Shown here: piece by piece, positions 31,886 to 43,110 of the stretch
Layout: the number at the start of each line of letters is the position of its first letter
How positions within the stretch are numbered: the stretch's first letter is position 1
NCBI RefSeq assembly: GCF_001649575.2
Contig: NC_051431.1
Location: 3,557,505 to 3,621,504, forward strand
Source of the DNA: Kryptolebias marmoratus
Taxonomy: Eukaryota > Chordata > Actinopteri > Cyprinodontiformes > Rivulidae
Direction: 5' to 3'
Length of the DNA: 64,000 nt
Made by a program: the position numbers and the translations under genes
The notes under the pieces: model-generated
The model's input: only the letters and a program-made list of their open reading frames with translations
Told to the model about the DNA's origin: nothing
Database searches by the model: none

Positions 31886-34557
31886 GAACTACAGCTAACA
31901 TAAGAATTAAAGAGCAAAAATCTTTAAAAAAAATATGTTTAAATATGTTTCTATCAGTAAATAAATCTTTGAAGCACTCCTGAAAGCTGCAGCAAAAAAA
32001 AACAACAAAAAAAAGAATTTCAAGGAAAATTTGCAGAGGCGGTGATCTCAAAATAAAAAATTGCCTCCAAAAAAAAAAAAAAGAGGCGAGTGAAAAGGGT
32101 AAACGGGAAAACAACTCCGCTCCCCGACAGGAGAACCCATACAGACGCTAAGACAATATCAAGGCAATTTCAGATCAAATTTAAAACGGCCCACTTGTCC
32201 CTTTTTCATGAAGCAGATAGAATCTCGGAGTTTCGGGCCTCGAGAAAAGGTCACTGATAAAACCTGGTCTGCTCTCCGATGATCCACGGTGAATGGCAGC
32301 AGCTCTTCTGTGAGCAAAAAAAGCCACTAGACTCAGATAAACTCTCCAGGAAGAAAAGAAACACGAGCTCTTTGTATTGTTTCAATCCGAGGTTAAATAT
32401 CCGCTTTTCTTTTTTCCTTCCGTCTCTGGAAAAAAAACAAATCTGTAAATCAACAGGAAATAACTGATTTATGTTGGAGTAATTACACCTTCAGTGGAGA
32501 GCGTCGCTATAGATTATAAATAAATGCTCTGGTGTTCTATAGTGAGCTGGAAGGATTTTAAAAATTGGCTTCATTCAAGTTTAAAAAACGTTTTTTTTAA
32601 AGGCACACTTTCAGGAGAAAAACCCTATGAACTGATAATGGAAATGACATTAATTTGCCTGTGAAGACATTAAATTAACATGCTTTTCTTACGTGATTTT
32701 AGAGCATTTTTTACATAAGATCACATGTAAAAAACATGGTAATTTCTTCTTTTTCTGTCAAAGAATAACAGTTTGTATGAAATAACTCAATTCAACTAAA
32801 CCTGAATCTAAATTTAGATTAAAAAAAACATAAAACATCAAATATAATGAGGTATTTTAGCACAATGTTCAAATGTATATTCTCTCCACTCCGTCCCGTA
32901 CTTTTCTGTCAGAGGAGATTTCGAAGTCAGGTGTCAAAATAAAACTCTCAAGTTTACAAACCCCCCCCCCCAAAATAACCTAAGAGTGGTCTAAAAGCTG
33001 GAGAGGTACTTTCCACTTCAACACCCAAGGTTACAAAGTAAAACGAAAAGTTTTAAACGTTTTTTTTTTCGTTTGATGACTTTGATTTATGAGTTGTTCC
33101 GACAAAAAACGGCTCCCAGACTTAATGGATCAACCGGTGTTGTGTCAACATGAAAAAAAAGCACCTTGTTTATAACATTCTGTCCCAAAAACGTTAAAAA
33201 ATGTTAGTTTAATGTGGAAAGAAACTACAAACAGGAAGTTTTAGACACAAAACAGTGTTTTTAGCACAAAGTATGACAAAGAACTTCCAGTTTATTCATT
33301 ATTTTGTTTCTTCAAGGCCTGACTTTTCAGATTCTGATCATCCACTGATGGTTTTTATTCCTGTTACAACTGATTTTAGTCCTACATTTGTCTGAAAATG
33401 TCTTAAATAAGACAGGTTCTGGTTTTTGATGATTTTTTTTTGTTTCAAGGCCTGACTTTTCAGATTCTGATCATCCACTCATAGTTTTTATTCCTGTTAC
33501 AACTGATTTTAGTCCTACATTTGTCCACGTCCTAATTTTTTAAGGACAAACCGCACATTTAGTTGTCCTTCAGGTACAATAACTGGACAGGAAATGAGTA
33601 AAAAAAGCAGCCGTAGTCTAAGGAAAAACCCTGAGAGACCTTCATAAATCCTGGAGAACTGCTGATCAAGACCGCTTTGAAAAATGACAACAAAGTCTGT
33701 CTGCTTGGACTCAAAGCGTCAAGGAACTGGAGGCGGTTTTAAGCCTTCGCTCAGCTTCGGATCCACTGATTCCTCATGACTGTTCACTTGCTGAGTTTTG
33801 TGTTGGCCGTGATTCTTTGCTCATTCTTAAAGGTGGTGAGTCATGTTTTTTTGTGTGTGAATCTTGTGAACACAGCCAGTCTGTGTGAGAAAACAGCGAC
33901 AAAGAGATAATTTCTCCTGGGCATGTTTCAGTCTGTGCTTCCCAGCGGGACACGCAGTCATCACACACACAAAAAAAACACAATCACTTTGTAAATGAGA
34001 TCAGTTGGAAGCAAATAATATATCCACACCAGTGGCTTGTTTTCTTTTAGGGAGACTTTTCCTCCAGGTTTGCAAAAGAGGAGTTCATCGTGATGAACTG
34101 ACAGAAACGTACAAACAGAAGCTGGTTTTTCTCCTTCCTCTCTTGTTAAAAACTTGTCGGAAAAACGCCTCAACCTTTGTCACTATTTGGTGCATAAATC
34201 ACACTAAAAGGCAGGTGCTGGTTACCGATTTATTAAAAACTCCTGGTGTCAAAACCGCTAAGCTTTTCCGTTATACCGAACGATTTAAATGCCTAAAATA
34301 AGATAACAGAGACAGAGCATATATATATCTGTAGCTTTGAGCGGAGAGAGGATGTGTACTTGCTAAAAAATGACTTTCTAAGTTCGTTGTACATTTATTT
34401 GTCGGAGAACACAGTCGGTCATGGCTTCCAGCCAACACTCTTTTTAAAAATAACAGTGTTTCAAAACCAGCGTTTGCAACAAGCTAAAATAGTTAGCAGG
34501 TGAAATATACACCCTACTGCAGGCTAGCTAACCCAGGTCATTGATGAACTAATATTG
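31886..34557. other. No gene recognised
   Basis: Unclassified AT-rich sequence, apart from the tandem duplication listed separately. It contains a C-run at 32961-32971. Confidence 0.4.
33312..33525. repeat. Local duplication, 81 bases, period 133
   Basis: Bases 33312-33392 (TCAAGGCCTGACTTTTCAG to ATTTGTC) recur at 33445-33525 with very few differences. The spacer is unrelated. The high identity implies a recent local duplication. Confidence 0.9.
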
Positions 34558-34567
34558 GTTTGTCAGG

Positions 34568-34860
34568 GGACGGCATGGTGGTGCAGTGGATAGGGCTGTG
34601 GCCTCACAGCAGGAAGGTTGCAGGTTTGCTTCCCACCTGCGGCCTTTCTGTCGGGAGTTTGCATCTTTTGCATGTGTGTTTGTTCCCCCCAGATACTCCG
34701 GTTTCCTCCCACTGACCAAAAACATGCTCGTTTGTCTCTATGTGTCCCTGTGATGGACGTCCGATGTGTCCAAGGTGTCCCTCTCGTCCTGCACAGTAAT
34801 TCCTGGAGACGGGCACCAGCCACCCTGCATGGAAAAGTGAGAAAATAAAATGGTTGGATG
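34568..34860 (+). mobile_element. tRNA-headed SINE, best copy
   Basis: Box A-like TGGTGCAGTGGATAGGGCTG, box B-like GGTTGCAGGTTTGCTTCCC, body blocks GGTTTCCTCCCACTGACC and CCAAGGTGTCCCTCTCG, and tail AAAATAAAATGGTTGGATG. The flanks GTTTGTCAGG (34558-34567) and GTTTATCAGG (34861-34870) form a 10-base duplication with one mismatch, as made by LINE-type target-primed insertion. Confidence 0.82.
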
Positions 34861-34870
34861 GTTTATCAGG

Positions 34871-35787
34871 CTCTCATCATTGCTTTACAAAGTCATTTTG
34901 GTGGTTGGTGATGTTTCTTCTCAGTCCGAATGTCCCTCAGGTTTTATTTTTTTGTCCTTTCAGTTCAGTTTTTCAGGTTCATCTCTGCAACATGCAAACA
35001 GCAGACCACAAACAAATGGCTGCAATGAGTTGACTGTTTCTTCTTTTCTTCTTTTCTGTTCGTAAAACACGGCCCCCCTTATCATCGGAGCAAAGTTTAG
35101 ATCTAAATTCTGCAAATTTACCAAACACAAAGTTTTTAAGCAGCTTTTTTAGAAAGAAGCACAACAATGGCTGATCTTCCCTTTGAAAACTACAAGAATA
35201 ATCCATAATCAACAGCACAATAAAACTAAATGTGAAATAAAAGAAGATTGTTTGGTGAACAATCAGGAAACTGAATATTCATATCTGTGTGCACGGTCAT
35301 TTTGGAGCCAAGTTATCTAATCATTAGTGAACATTCAAGTTTAAACACAGACAACTACCACAAATCTGGTGCACTGGTAAATGTTTATTATTCTCTTAAA
35401 AAAGAAAGAGATTAAAACATTTCCTTGCAATTTTTCAGATTCTGTATTTATGGAAACTTTCTCAGTTTTGTATTCTTAAAATCTTAGTATTTTGACGTTT
35501 GAACAAAGGTCACTTCTGACTCCTCAAGAGATTTTCCTCCGTATTTCTGGAAAATCTGAAAGCAAGAAGATTAAATGAGCATTATTTATCACATGCACAA
35601 TCACATACGGTAGAATATGCAGTGAAATGTGAAACTACAGGATGTGTGAATACCAGGAAATAGTCTGAAGCGGGTGTCATTCCTGCCTTCTTTCTTTTAC
35701 TGTAGAAATCTGTTGCGACTTCATCGAAACCCTCGTGATATTAAAAGAAAACCTTGACGCTTCATCTGCTGTCATTACTGCCTGCAG
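34871..35787. other. No recognised feature
   Basis: Unclassified AT-rich sequence. Confidence 0.4.
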
Positions 35788-35962
35788 GGTACATCTAAAA
35801 CTGATTAACATTTGGAGCCTACCTGAATTTAAGATGGTCGCCACAGCCAACTGAGCTTAGAAATCACAAAAATGTCAGTTAATTTTACACATATTGAGCT
35901 AAAACTTTGTGTGGTAGTAGCTGAGATTGATCCCCAACACATATTTTGAGTGCTAACAGATT
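35788..35962 (-). repeat. Family A repeat
   Basis: TACATCTAAAACTGATTAAC, TTTAAGATGGTCGCCACAGC and TTTGTGTGGTAGTAGCTGAG in order. Confidence 0.8.
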
Positions 35963-36384
35963 GTTTGAGATCTTTGTTTAAGATTTTTGCAACTCAGCAG
36001 GTGATTCGCAGTCCTTCGAGAAACACTGCTTTCACTTACGGGCTATAAATAAATCCCAGCAGTTTCCATCCCATACCTCTTTCCTGAACCTTTTATCTCG
36101 CGTGCTCCAACCAGATGCTTCTCCAGAGTGTTTCTAAAAAAAAAAAAAAAAATATCTCCCACTGTTCAGATCAGGAGTGAACAACAACAAGAGAAGTAAG
36201 TTTCAGCCTCATTTTTCAGCCCAGAGTTGTCTCCAGACGTCACATGAAAAATTAAAGCCCGAGCGTTCTCTGAATGCACGTTTCCCCTCCACCTTTCACG
36301 ACAGAGTTTTTAGGTAAATCATCTTCTGCCGAGTTATCGCTGTTTAGGCCAAAACTTGTAAATAACCCTGAGCATTCTTTCCTT

Positions 36385-36686
36385 CTGGTTGGGGGATAAC
36401 TCACAGCTACTACCACACCACACCAAGCTATAGCCCAGCATCTGTAAATTTAGCCATTTTTGAGTTGGCTAAGGCTGATTAGCTGTGGCGGCCATCTTGA
36501 ATTGTGTTAACTGTAGATGAACATTTAAGGATTACTTTCTGAAAGTTTCACTAAACTCTGTCCAGTGGCTCAGGAGATATTTAGCTACACAGCTACTACC
36601 ACAACAAATTATAGCTTAAAACTGCCTGAATTATAGCCATTATTGTGTTTCCTCAGGTCAATTAGCTGTAGCGGCCATCTTGAATG
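36385..36686 (+). repeat. Family A repeat, two partial units
   Basis: GGGGATAACTCACAGCTACT to CAGGAGATATTTAGCTA, followed by a second partial unit from ACACAGCTACTACCACAAC to GCGGCCATCTTGAATG. The LTR-like unit interrupts it at 36687. Confidence 0.8.
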
Positions 36687-37020
36687 TGTCAGGATCGGTG
36701 GGAAGCGAAATGAACCCAGTGTGCAGACTCATCATAAAGGAAAAGACTGATTTATTGACTAACGGAACAAGAAAGCAGAAGGCTGGCGGTGCAGCAAAAA
36801 AAAAAAAAAACTAACAAGAAAAGTACGGAGCACGGAAAAACAAAATGGCAAGGCAAGGCATGGGGACCAAAACAGAGAGAATGAGCGACCGAGAGACAGG
36901 AAACGAGAGAGCGAGTGAGTGGAGGAGACGACCGGGTGGGCACAGGTGAGCGATACAACTAGGAACAGGTGAAGATGGGCGTGGCAGGACACCAGGCGTG
37001 CCATCCTGCTGCCTGGAACA
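36687..37020 (-). mobile_element. LTR-like repeat unit, copy 2
   Basis: It starts TGTCAGGATCGGTGGGAAG, then TGCAGACTCATC, TGATTTATTGACTAAC and CGACCGGGTGGGCACAGG, GATGGGCGTGGCAGGACACC. This is the reverse of the unit at 9380. It is inserted in family A. Confidence 0.65.
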
Positions 37021-37147
37021 GACCGACGCTGCTGGTAATCAGTCTCAGCCGTTACTAGTTCTGCTTTGCTGGAAAGTACTAATCTGTTTTTGAGTTCCTG
37101 ACTCCGCCTTTGACCACACTTCGCTCCAAGTCACCTTCAAATAAGAG

Positions 37148-37887
37148 TAGTGATGGGCAAATGAAGCCTCATGAAGCAATGAAGCTTTCCAACACTTTGC
37201 TTTGCAAAAAGGTTCATTACTCGATGCTTCATTCATCACTCACTAGTGACACCTGCTGGTGAAACTGTAACAGCTTTGTCACTCAGTTGGATCATGCTTT
37301 CAAAAATTTGTAAATGCAATATTGTCACAAAGTTTTCATCAAACTCATGTTGAGTAACAGGAGAATCAATTAAATCATATTTAATCATCATGTTTTAATT
37401 ATTAAAATGATTTGTAGCCAATCTAATCCTCGACCATCAGTGGTTGTGTTGGGTTTTCTTTTATGTCATGGATTTATTTGACAATGAAGATATNGGGCAG
37501 ACTCTGAATACTTTGAGCTTGAAACTTGCTTCCTGAAAAACAGAATTTGTTTAAAATCATCTCTTCCTGGGAGTTCCAGTTCTGGTTTTTAATCTTACAA
37601 ATATGTATATCCCAGATATAAGAGGTTTTTCTCTCTTTTGACGGCTTCATTTCAACCACTGCTGATGAAAACTGCTACCAAACCACCTACTACAACAGGG
37701 TTCATAGCGCTTTTATTTTGAAAAACGATACGCAAACTGAAGCAGTGATGTAATGCGAGGCCTCGTTTGTTGTTGATCACGTGATTTTGCTCAATATGAC
37801 ACAAGCTCCGAAGCAGGGCTTCATCGGACACGCCCTCTTTTTACTCGGTACACGCCTCGAACCCTGGCTTCAGATGTCCCATCACTA
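37148..37887 (-). mobile_element. hAT-like element with BED-type transposase head, copy 2
   Basis: Perfect terminal TAGTGATGGG (37148) and CCCATCACTA (ending 37887). The flanks AATAAGAG (37140-37147) and AGTAAGAG (37888-37895) form an 8-base TSD with one mismatch. A single N at 37494 stands in for about 37 bases present in the sister copy at 12315-13096. Confidence 0.92.
37474..37659 (-). pseudogene. hAT transposase N-terminal remnant
   Basis: The minus-strand frame contains MKPSKERKTSYIWDIHICKI then KNQNWNSQEEMILNKFCFSG. A basic start followed by W-D and a cysteine fits the beginning of a BED zinc finger in hAT transposases. GTAAGA directly after the IHI codons could be a splice donor, so downstream residues may be intronic. 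The frame crosses the N at 37494, so its end is unreliable. Confidence 0.5.
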
Positions 37888-38195
37888 AGTAAGAGCCTCC
37901 AACCTTTGCCGAAGCCTGTCTGTCTCCAACTTACCTGAAAGACCTACTTACCAGAGTTCCACCGTGTTGAACTCACCTTACCGTGGGATCCGGGACCTCA
38001 CCTCCAAGCTCCTCCTACTCACCTCGCCCGTCGGATCCTACCTGCCTCTGATAAAACTAATGCTTACCACTACTCCTCTCTTCCAGATCCCGACCATTAC
38101 ACTCGTCACCACTGCAAAAAAAATCACTTACCTTTTGCTAATCCTCCAGTGTCCGTCTGTTTCTGGCGTTACTCACCTTTGACAAATCTGTGAAC
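37888..38195 (+). repeat. Unclassified repeat, shared with 47520-47650
   Basis: The segment AAATCACTTACCTTT ... TGTCCGTCTGTTTCTGGCG ... TACTCACCTTTGACA (38115-38181) is matched in reverse at 47524-47592. Rich in CTTACC and CTCACC blocks. It may be an LTR end; no coding sequence is visible. Confidence 0.45.
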
Positions 38196-38325
38196 CTGAT
38201 ACAGAGGAGAAGTGAATGACGACATAAACGGGCAACAAACAGAAAAAAACAATAAAGACAATAACCCAAAAGAAACAAAACACTAAATACAAGAAGAAAC
38301 ACAGGTTGACCCTAAAAGTTAATTA

Positions 38326-38864
38326 TGCCCCTTTTAAACGGGCCATAATTCAGAAGTCCGGCTCTACTCCACTCTACTCGGCTTGGCTTGATAAAGAATG
38401 CATCACGTTCATACCGGCTAGTTTGAGCGGTAGCAGAGGAACGCCTCCTCGTGTTGCAGGGGGCGGGGCGCTACCGAAACTTGGCGCCAGTTGTGTAAAC
38501 AACTAAAGCGCTATGGACAACGTTGGCCCTGTGTTGTTGCTGTTTTTTAAACTTATGGGGATTCTCCTGAGACTTCAGGAAGAGAGGCGCAGTGGAAGAA
38601 ACGCTCCGGATGCCGCGATTGTTGCACGGAGTAGGACAGCTGTTATCCGCCGGAGATTTCAGGCTTTACAGCACCTTCAGNACCAATGAGTGAACAGGAG
38701 CTAAGCTTGCGCCGCCCACGAAGCAGGGCCGGCCCGGCTGGCCCTACTCCGAAGCAGGGACCAAAGAAGCAGGGACCGGCCTCGAAAAAATGCCGGTGGA
38801 AATGCGCGCAAAGCGAGCAGAGTAGAGTGGAGCCGGGACCGTTAGAGCCCGTGTGAAAGGGGCA
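38326..38864 (+). mobile_element. Harbinger-like internally deleted element, copy 3
   Basis: The ends TGCCCCTTTTAAACGGGCC and CCCGTGTGAAAGGGGCA are inverted repeats. The flanks TTA (38323-38325 and 38865-38867) match exactly. A single N at 38681 replaces more than 100 bases present in copies 1 and 2. Confidence 0.92.
38513..38680 (+). pseudogene. First-exon remnant of Harbinger-type gene, copy 3
   Basis: From the ATG at 38513 it reads MDNVGPVLLLFFKLMGILLR, then LQEERRSGRNAPDAAIVARS, and reaches the N at 38681. It agrees with copy 2 where copy 1 differs (FFKL, NAPDAA), so it lies closer to the likely ancestral exon. The downstream donor is hidden by the gap. Confidence 0.5.
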
Positions 38865-38975
38865 TTAGTTGTAGATGTACATCCAATGATTCTGAGAGTT
38901 TCTGTTTGGTTCATTAGATTTTTTTGCAAATGAACGCAGAGACACAGACAAAAACATAATCTCCCTTTTAGTGAC

Positions 38976-39479
38976 TGATAAAACATTCTTGTAGTAAAAT
39001 GAGACGACCTATCCGGTGCACCAGAGTTTTGTAATATACACCGAATGCATCCATCGCATGCATATTGCTTTTTGTTGGCTCAACATGATGCTTCCCCCCC
39101 TTCCTCCGTCTGACATGACAGATGTCGACACTGCAGTAATGTAACACTAACACATGCCAGTGCTGCTGCTGCAAAAAAAATGATTATGATTTAGAAGTGT
39201 GTCAAATTTACTGCTCAGCACAGAGAGCCGTATTGAGTTTTTGATATTAAAGCACACTGTGAATGAATGATGGATTGATTTCTGTCAGTGTCTTTTAAAG
39301 TAAATAGTGCTTTTTTTCCCTCCTCGCAGGCACTGAAGGAACATCACTGCTCTCAAGCTTTCAGCAGCAAAGGCATTCATTTCTGTCAACTGAAAGCGCT
39401 GAAGCAACACGCTGCACTTAAAGTTCATGGGAAGTCAGTTCTGAATGCATGCCTCATTTATCCTTTTTACCCACAGCAC

Positions 39480-39511
<32 letters not shown>

Positions 39512-39919
39512 GCATACACTAACATTAGCAGGAGGATGTTTTTGTCAGTGTTAATTCCGTGATCTATTTGTACAGCTCTTCCACTTGTCTCAGTTTGTCA
39601 CAGCGTTACTCAAGGCCATTAGTGAATTTGTCAGTCTGTCTGTGTAATCGTGGCCTCAAAATGTCATTGTGTTCACGCTCACAATGCTGGCTTTGAACAA
39701 AAAAAACACAACAACAAGAACACACACACAAAAACAAAAAGAGACAAGAACTTTCAACAGTGCTACATCTAAAAAAAAAACAGAACCGAGGCAATTAGTG
39801 AAGTTTATAACATCTTCCCTTCGCTTTGATTAACATTAAAGGCCTGGCATTCTTTAAACGGCTGCATATCACCCGCCGACATGATCTAAGATCTGATGTT
39901 AAACTGTGACATCATCAAG
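38976..39919. other. No gene; contains (TA)n at 39479-39511
   Basis: Unclassified sequence with one interrupted TA microsatellite. Nothing else is recognised. Confidence 0.45.
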
Positions 39920-40005
39920 CAGTCCCTCCAGGATTTCGCGGGCATTTTTTGTGATTGTTGCAGGCTAAAATGCCTGATTTCGCGGGGCGTTTTCCTAAAA
40001 GTTGC
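39920..40005. mobile_element. 5' fragment of the CGGBP1-finger hAT element
   Basis: CAGTCCCTCCAGGATTTCGC and GGCATTTTTTGTGATTGTTG match 10086 onward. The copy stops after TAAAAGTTGCGATG. Confidence 0.8.
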
Positions 40006-40013
40006 GATGAACT

Positions 40014-40100
40014 GCAACAGCCAGCTGACTTTTAGGAAATACAAAAATGGCTTTAACTGAGCCACTTTTACAGATATTGAAAAATATTTGTTTTCTTTTC
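40014..40100 (-). repeat. Family A fragment
   Basis: CAACAGCCAGCTGACTTTTAG, ACAAAAATGGCTTTAACTGAG and TTTTACAGATATTGA (quoted in part) follow family A order in reverse. Confidence 0.55.
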
Positions 40101-40107
40101 ACTGTTA

Positions 40108-40986
40108 GCATCAACTCTGTCTGTCTGTTAGCGAAATATCTTATCAACTACTGGAATGATTCTAACAAAACTCTTTTTTTTAATAAATAATAATAATAAA
40201 AAAAAAATTATTCGAACATGATACAAGTATAAAAAGAAGATAGTGCACAGTAACAAGAAGTGCAAATAAAAAAAGGTAAAAATAAGAAAAAAAAGAATAC
40301 AGTGTTTTTGTCTCAGTTAACATATCATAGTCGAAATGGGGTAGGAAGAAGTGAGAACTTATTAACTCCTACCCCCTAAGCACATGAAAACTTTACAGTC
40401 CTACCATCAAAGAAAAAAAAATAAAAATAAAAAATCAAGGTCAAAGTGGCAGCCAACAGTTACTAATATTTACATATTCATTTTCCCTTATTATGCTGGT
40501 TTGTCTTTCCAAACCCTAACACCAAGTTGTTATCTTCAATACACACATTATTGCTTTCTCTCACCCATAAGTCTATATCTGTTGAAAATGACCTCCTTAT
40601 ATTTTATTTTGAATTGTATTAAACTATTGCTTTGTTTCAAGTATTCATTTAACTTATTCCATAACTTTACACCTTTAATTGAAATACAGAAGCTTTTTCT
40701 TGTTGTTCGCAAACTGCGGATCTTTAAGTTTGAGTGACCCCTTAAGTTATACCCCCCTTGTCTTTCAGAAAACATGCTCTGTATGTGCTCAGGTAGCAAC
40801 TTTTTAGATACTTTGAACATAAATCTAAGAAAAGAAACATTGGATCTACGTCTACAAACTGATTAACTTTTAGAGTTACCACAATTCAAGATGGCTAACA
40901 CAGCTAATCAAAATTAGTCAACACAATAATGGCTATAATGGAGTTAATTTTACAAACATTGAGTTAAAATCAGTCGTGGTAGCTGT
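40108..40986 (-). repeat. Family A repeat split by a LINE
   Basis: The left half, 40108-40179, ends near TTCTAACAAAACTC. The right half from about 40835 has ACATTGGATCTACGTCTAC, TTCAAGATGGCTAACACAGC and AGTCGTGGTAGC. It is cut at 40986 by an LTR-like unit. Confidence 0.75.
40180..40825 (-). mobile_element. LINE 3' end with RT C-terminus, TAA-rich tail
   Basis: The minus-strand frame 40548-40820 reads SKKLLPEHIQSMFSERQGGY, NLRGHSNLKIRSLRTTRKSF, CISIKGVKLWNKLNEYLKQ and ends in a stop. The YNLRG...RT..S...G.KLWN pattern is the conserved C-terminal block of a non-LTR (CR1/jockey-group) reverse transcriptase. An untranslated region of about 370 bases follows, ending in a TAA-rich tail at 40180-40200. 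The 5' part is missing. It is inserted in family A. Confidence 0.75.
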
Positions 40987-41275
40987 TAGGATTGAGCGAA
41001 GCGAACCCAGAATGCAGATTCATTTCTAGTTAAATAAAACTGATTTATTAACAACAAAAAAAGGAGAACAAAAAGGTGACGTGGCAGCGAACGGAACAAA
41101 AACTTACTAAAGAACGCAGCAGGAAGACACAAAGAGCCGGGCTTGACCACGGCGTGAAGTGATGCGAACGAAAGGCAAGAAGACGGTGACAAACACGAGC
41201 CGAATACAACGAACCAGCTTGTGATGTAAGCAAAGGAACAGATTACATGATGAGAAAAAGCAAAACAACATGAAA
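40987..41275 (-). mobile_element. LTR-like repeat unit, copy 3
   Basis: It starts TGTTAGGATTGAGCGAAGCG, then AATGCAGATTCATTTC, CTGATTTATTAAC and GACGTGGCAGCGAACGG. It is inserted in family A within its GTAGC. The distal end is unclear. Confidence 0.6.
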
Positions 41276-41364
41276 CCAGGCTTCACTACAAGAACGTATC
41301 AATAAGAAAACAGGGAACAAACTAATCAAAACAGAAAAATAACAGGTAGTGGTTGAGATTTATC

Positions 41365-41638
41365 CATTTTCTTCACCCGCTTCTCCATTTTGGGTCGCGG
41401 GGAACCGGTGCCTGTATCCGTCCATCGCTGTGCGAGAGGCGGGGGACACCCTGGACAGGTCGCAAGTCCATCCAGGGACAATTTAAGAGTCAGCATTTAA
41501 CATAACATGCATGTTTTTTGGTCTGTGGGAGGAAACCGGAGTACCCCAGAGTAAACCCAGGTGAGCACAGGGAGAACATGCAAACTCCACCCAGAAAGGC
41601 CCCAGGTCGGGAAGCGATCCTGCAACCTTCTGCCTAAA
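41365..41638 (-). mobile_element. tRNA-headed SINE, reverse copy without box A
   Basis: CGGGGAACCGGTGCCTG, GCGAGAGGCGGGGGACACC, TGGTCTGTGGGAGGAAACCG and GGAAGCGATCCTGCAACC in reverse order to 34568-34860. The head upstream of box B is missing. Confidence 0.8.
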
Positions 41639-41641
41639 ACT

Positions 41642-41962
41642 TTGGCATCAACTCTTACAGTCAACGCTGTCTTCGTGTTATCAGACATCTCCTGAACTAT
41701 TAGACGTATTTTAATAAAATAGGAATCATTGGGTGTAAAGAGCCGCCATATTTAATCAACCTTAGCTTATAAAAACATACCTAAATTTAAAGATGAGGTA
41801 AAGTTTACGTGACAGGAGATGAGTCATCCTCAACACATGCTTTGAGCATTAACGTATCTCGTGAGATGCAGCTGTGGCGGCCATCTTGAAATTAAACTGT
41901 GTCATGAAATGGGCGATATGCATTCGTTCAGGGGAATGCGAGGCCTTTAATTTACCCTGAGG
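41642..41962 (-). repeat. Family A repeat with palindromic end
   Basis: It runs from ACTTTGGCATCAACTC through TGAGTCATCCTCAACACATG to the terminus GATATGCATTCGTTCAGGGG then CGAGGCCTTTAATTTA. The palindrome is mutated. Confidence 0.75.
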
Positions 41963-42639
41963 TTTTTCCACGTGTTCCCGTCCTGAGTCCTGAAATATTC
42001 AGCCACCTCTCCTCCTACTGTAGCACATGTAAACACACAACATAAATACACCATCGTGGAGAAAACAAAAGAGGAGGTTTAAAGTCGCTGCTCTTCGACT
42101 GTCGCTGATTGCAGGCGAACAGAAAAGCCAATTCAGACTCCGGTGGCGTTGATGATGGCTGCTCGCTGAAACACCTGCCCCCCTCAAGAATGAGATCAAT
42201 GGAACAAAAGGGAGCCATGAAGGCTACTTTCTACTGAAAAGAAAACAGCAGAAGAAGAAAACGCGCAGCTTTACTGCAGGTGTGTTTCGTGTTTCAGGTC
42301 TGAAATCATGTCAGCTCTGAAATCATGTCAGCTCAAATATAAGACAAAAAGCAAACAGAGAGCTCAGTTGGCTTCCTGTGCGTTTGATTTTTATTGCTTT
42401 TTTCAAATTATTATTGGTTCCAGTTCCTGTTTTACCCCACAAACCATCCAGATTCCCCCGTTCGTTTAGAAAAGGTCTTTTGATTTTCTTATTGAATTAT
42501 AAATGTGAAGCAAAAGGGCGCATTGGGATTAAGGCAGCTGGTTCTGTGTGTTTTTAGAGACGGTCAGAAAGCGCCAGGTTGGGTGGAGATAACGGCAAAC
42601 TCAACGCATGGACTCGTTCTGGTTCCAGGAATAAAAAAT
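41963..42639. other. No recognised feature
   Basis: Unclassified. A short direct duplication TGAAATCATGTCAGCTC occurs twice at 42301-42336. Confidence 0.45.
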
Positions 42640-42905
42640 CATTTATTTAGAAATAAAACTGACGAGGCAGTAAAAACTAAATACAAAACATGAAATAAAT
42701 CTATAATCTGAGGAGAACCAGACAGCGAGAGAAACACGACAACAGACCAGCGAGTAGATGAAAGCAGAGGGTCATTAAGGGGAAGTGGGAACAGGTGAGT
42801 GATTACAAGTACGAGCAGGTGGAGACGGGCGTGGCAGGTAAACAAGTGACGACAGAGGACAAGTGGAAACAAAGACACAAGGAAGAAATATGAACAAGAA
42901 TTGAA
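42640..42905 (-). mobile_element. LTR-like repeat unit, copy 4, partial
   Basis: AATCATTTATTTAG, CAGCGAGTAGATGAAAGCAG, GTCATTAAGGGGAAGTGGG and GACGGGCGTGGCAGGTAAAC match the reverse of 9470-9740. The outer termini are lost. Confidence 0.6.
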
Positions 42906-43011
42906 TATAATAGACACACTGGAACTTGAGGAGCACACATTTACAAATTATAATAAGATTTTTAAAAAAACTCCAAAAGTGTTAAATAGAATTTGAGTTT
43001 CCTGTGAATTA

Positions 43012-43110
43012 AACCATCTCGAACCACACTCCGTACCAGTAGGTGGCGATAATGCACACCTCCAGTTTCTTGCCAACCGCCATTAAACTCCACAAGAAGA
43101 TAAAGAAGAA
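43012..43110. repeat. Teleost dispersed repeat (CAGTAGGTGGCGATAATG type)
   Basis: ACCACACTCCGTACCAGTAGG, then GTGGCGATAATGCACACC, CTTGCCAACCGCC and an AAGAAG-rich end. This block is common in fish intergenic DNA. Confidence 0.6.

Larger units (their letters stand above)
38302..38975 (+). repeat. Family A repeat split by a Harbinger-like element
   Basis: The left piece GGTTGACCCTAAAAGTTAA and the right piece TTAGTTGTAGATGTACATCC join into the family A consensus order once 38326-38864 and one TTA are removed. Confidence 0.8.
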
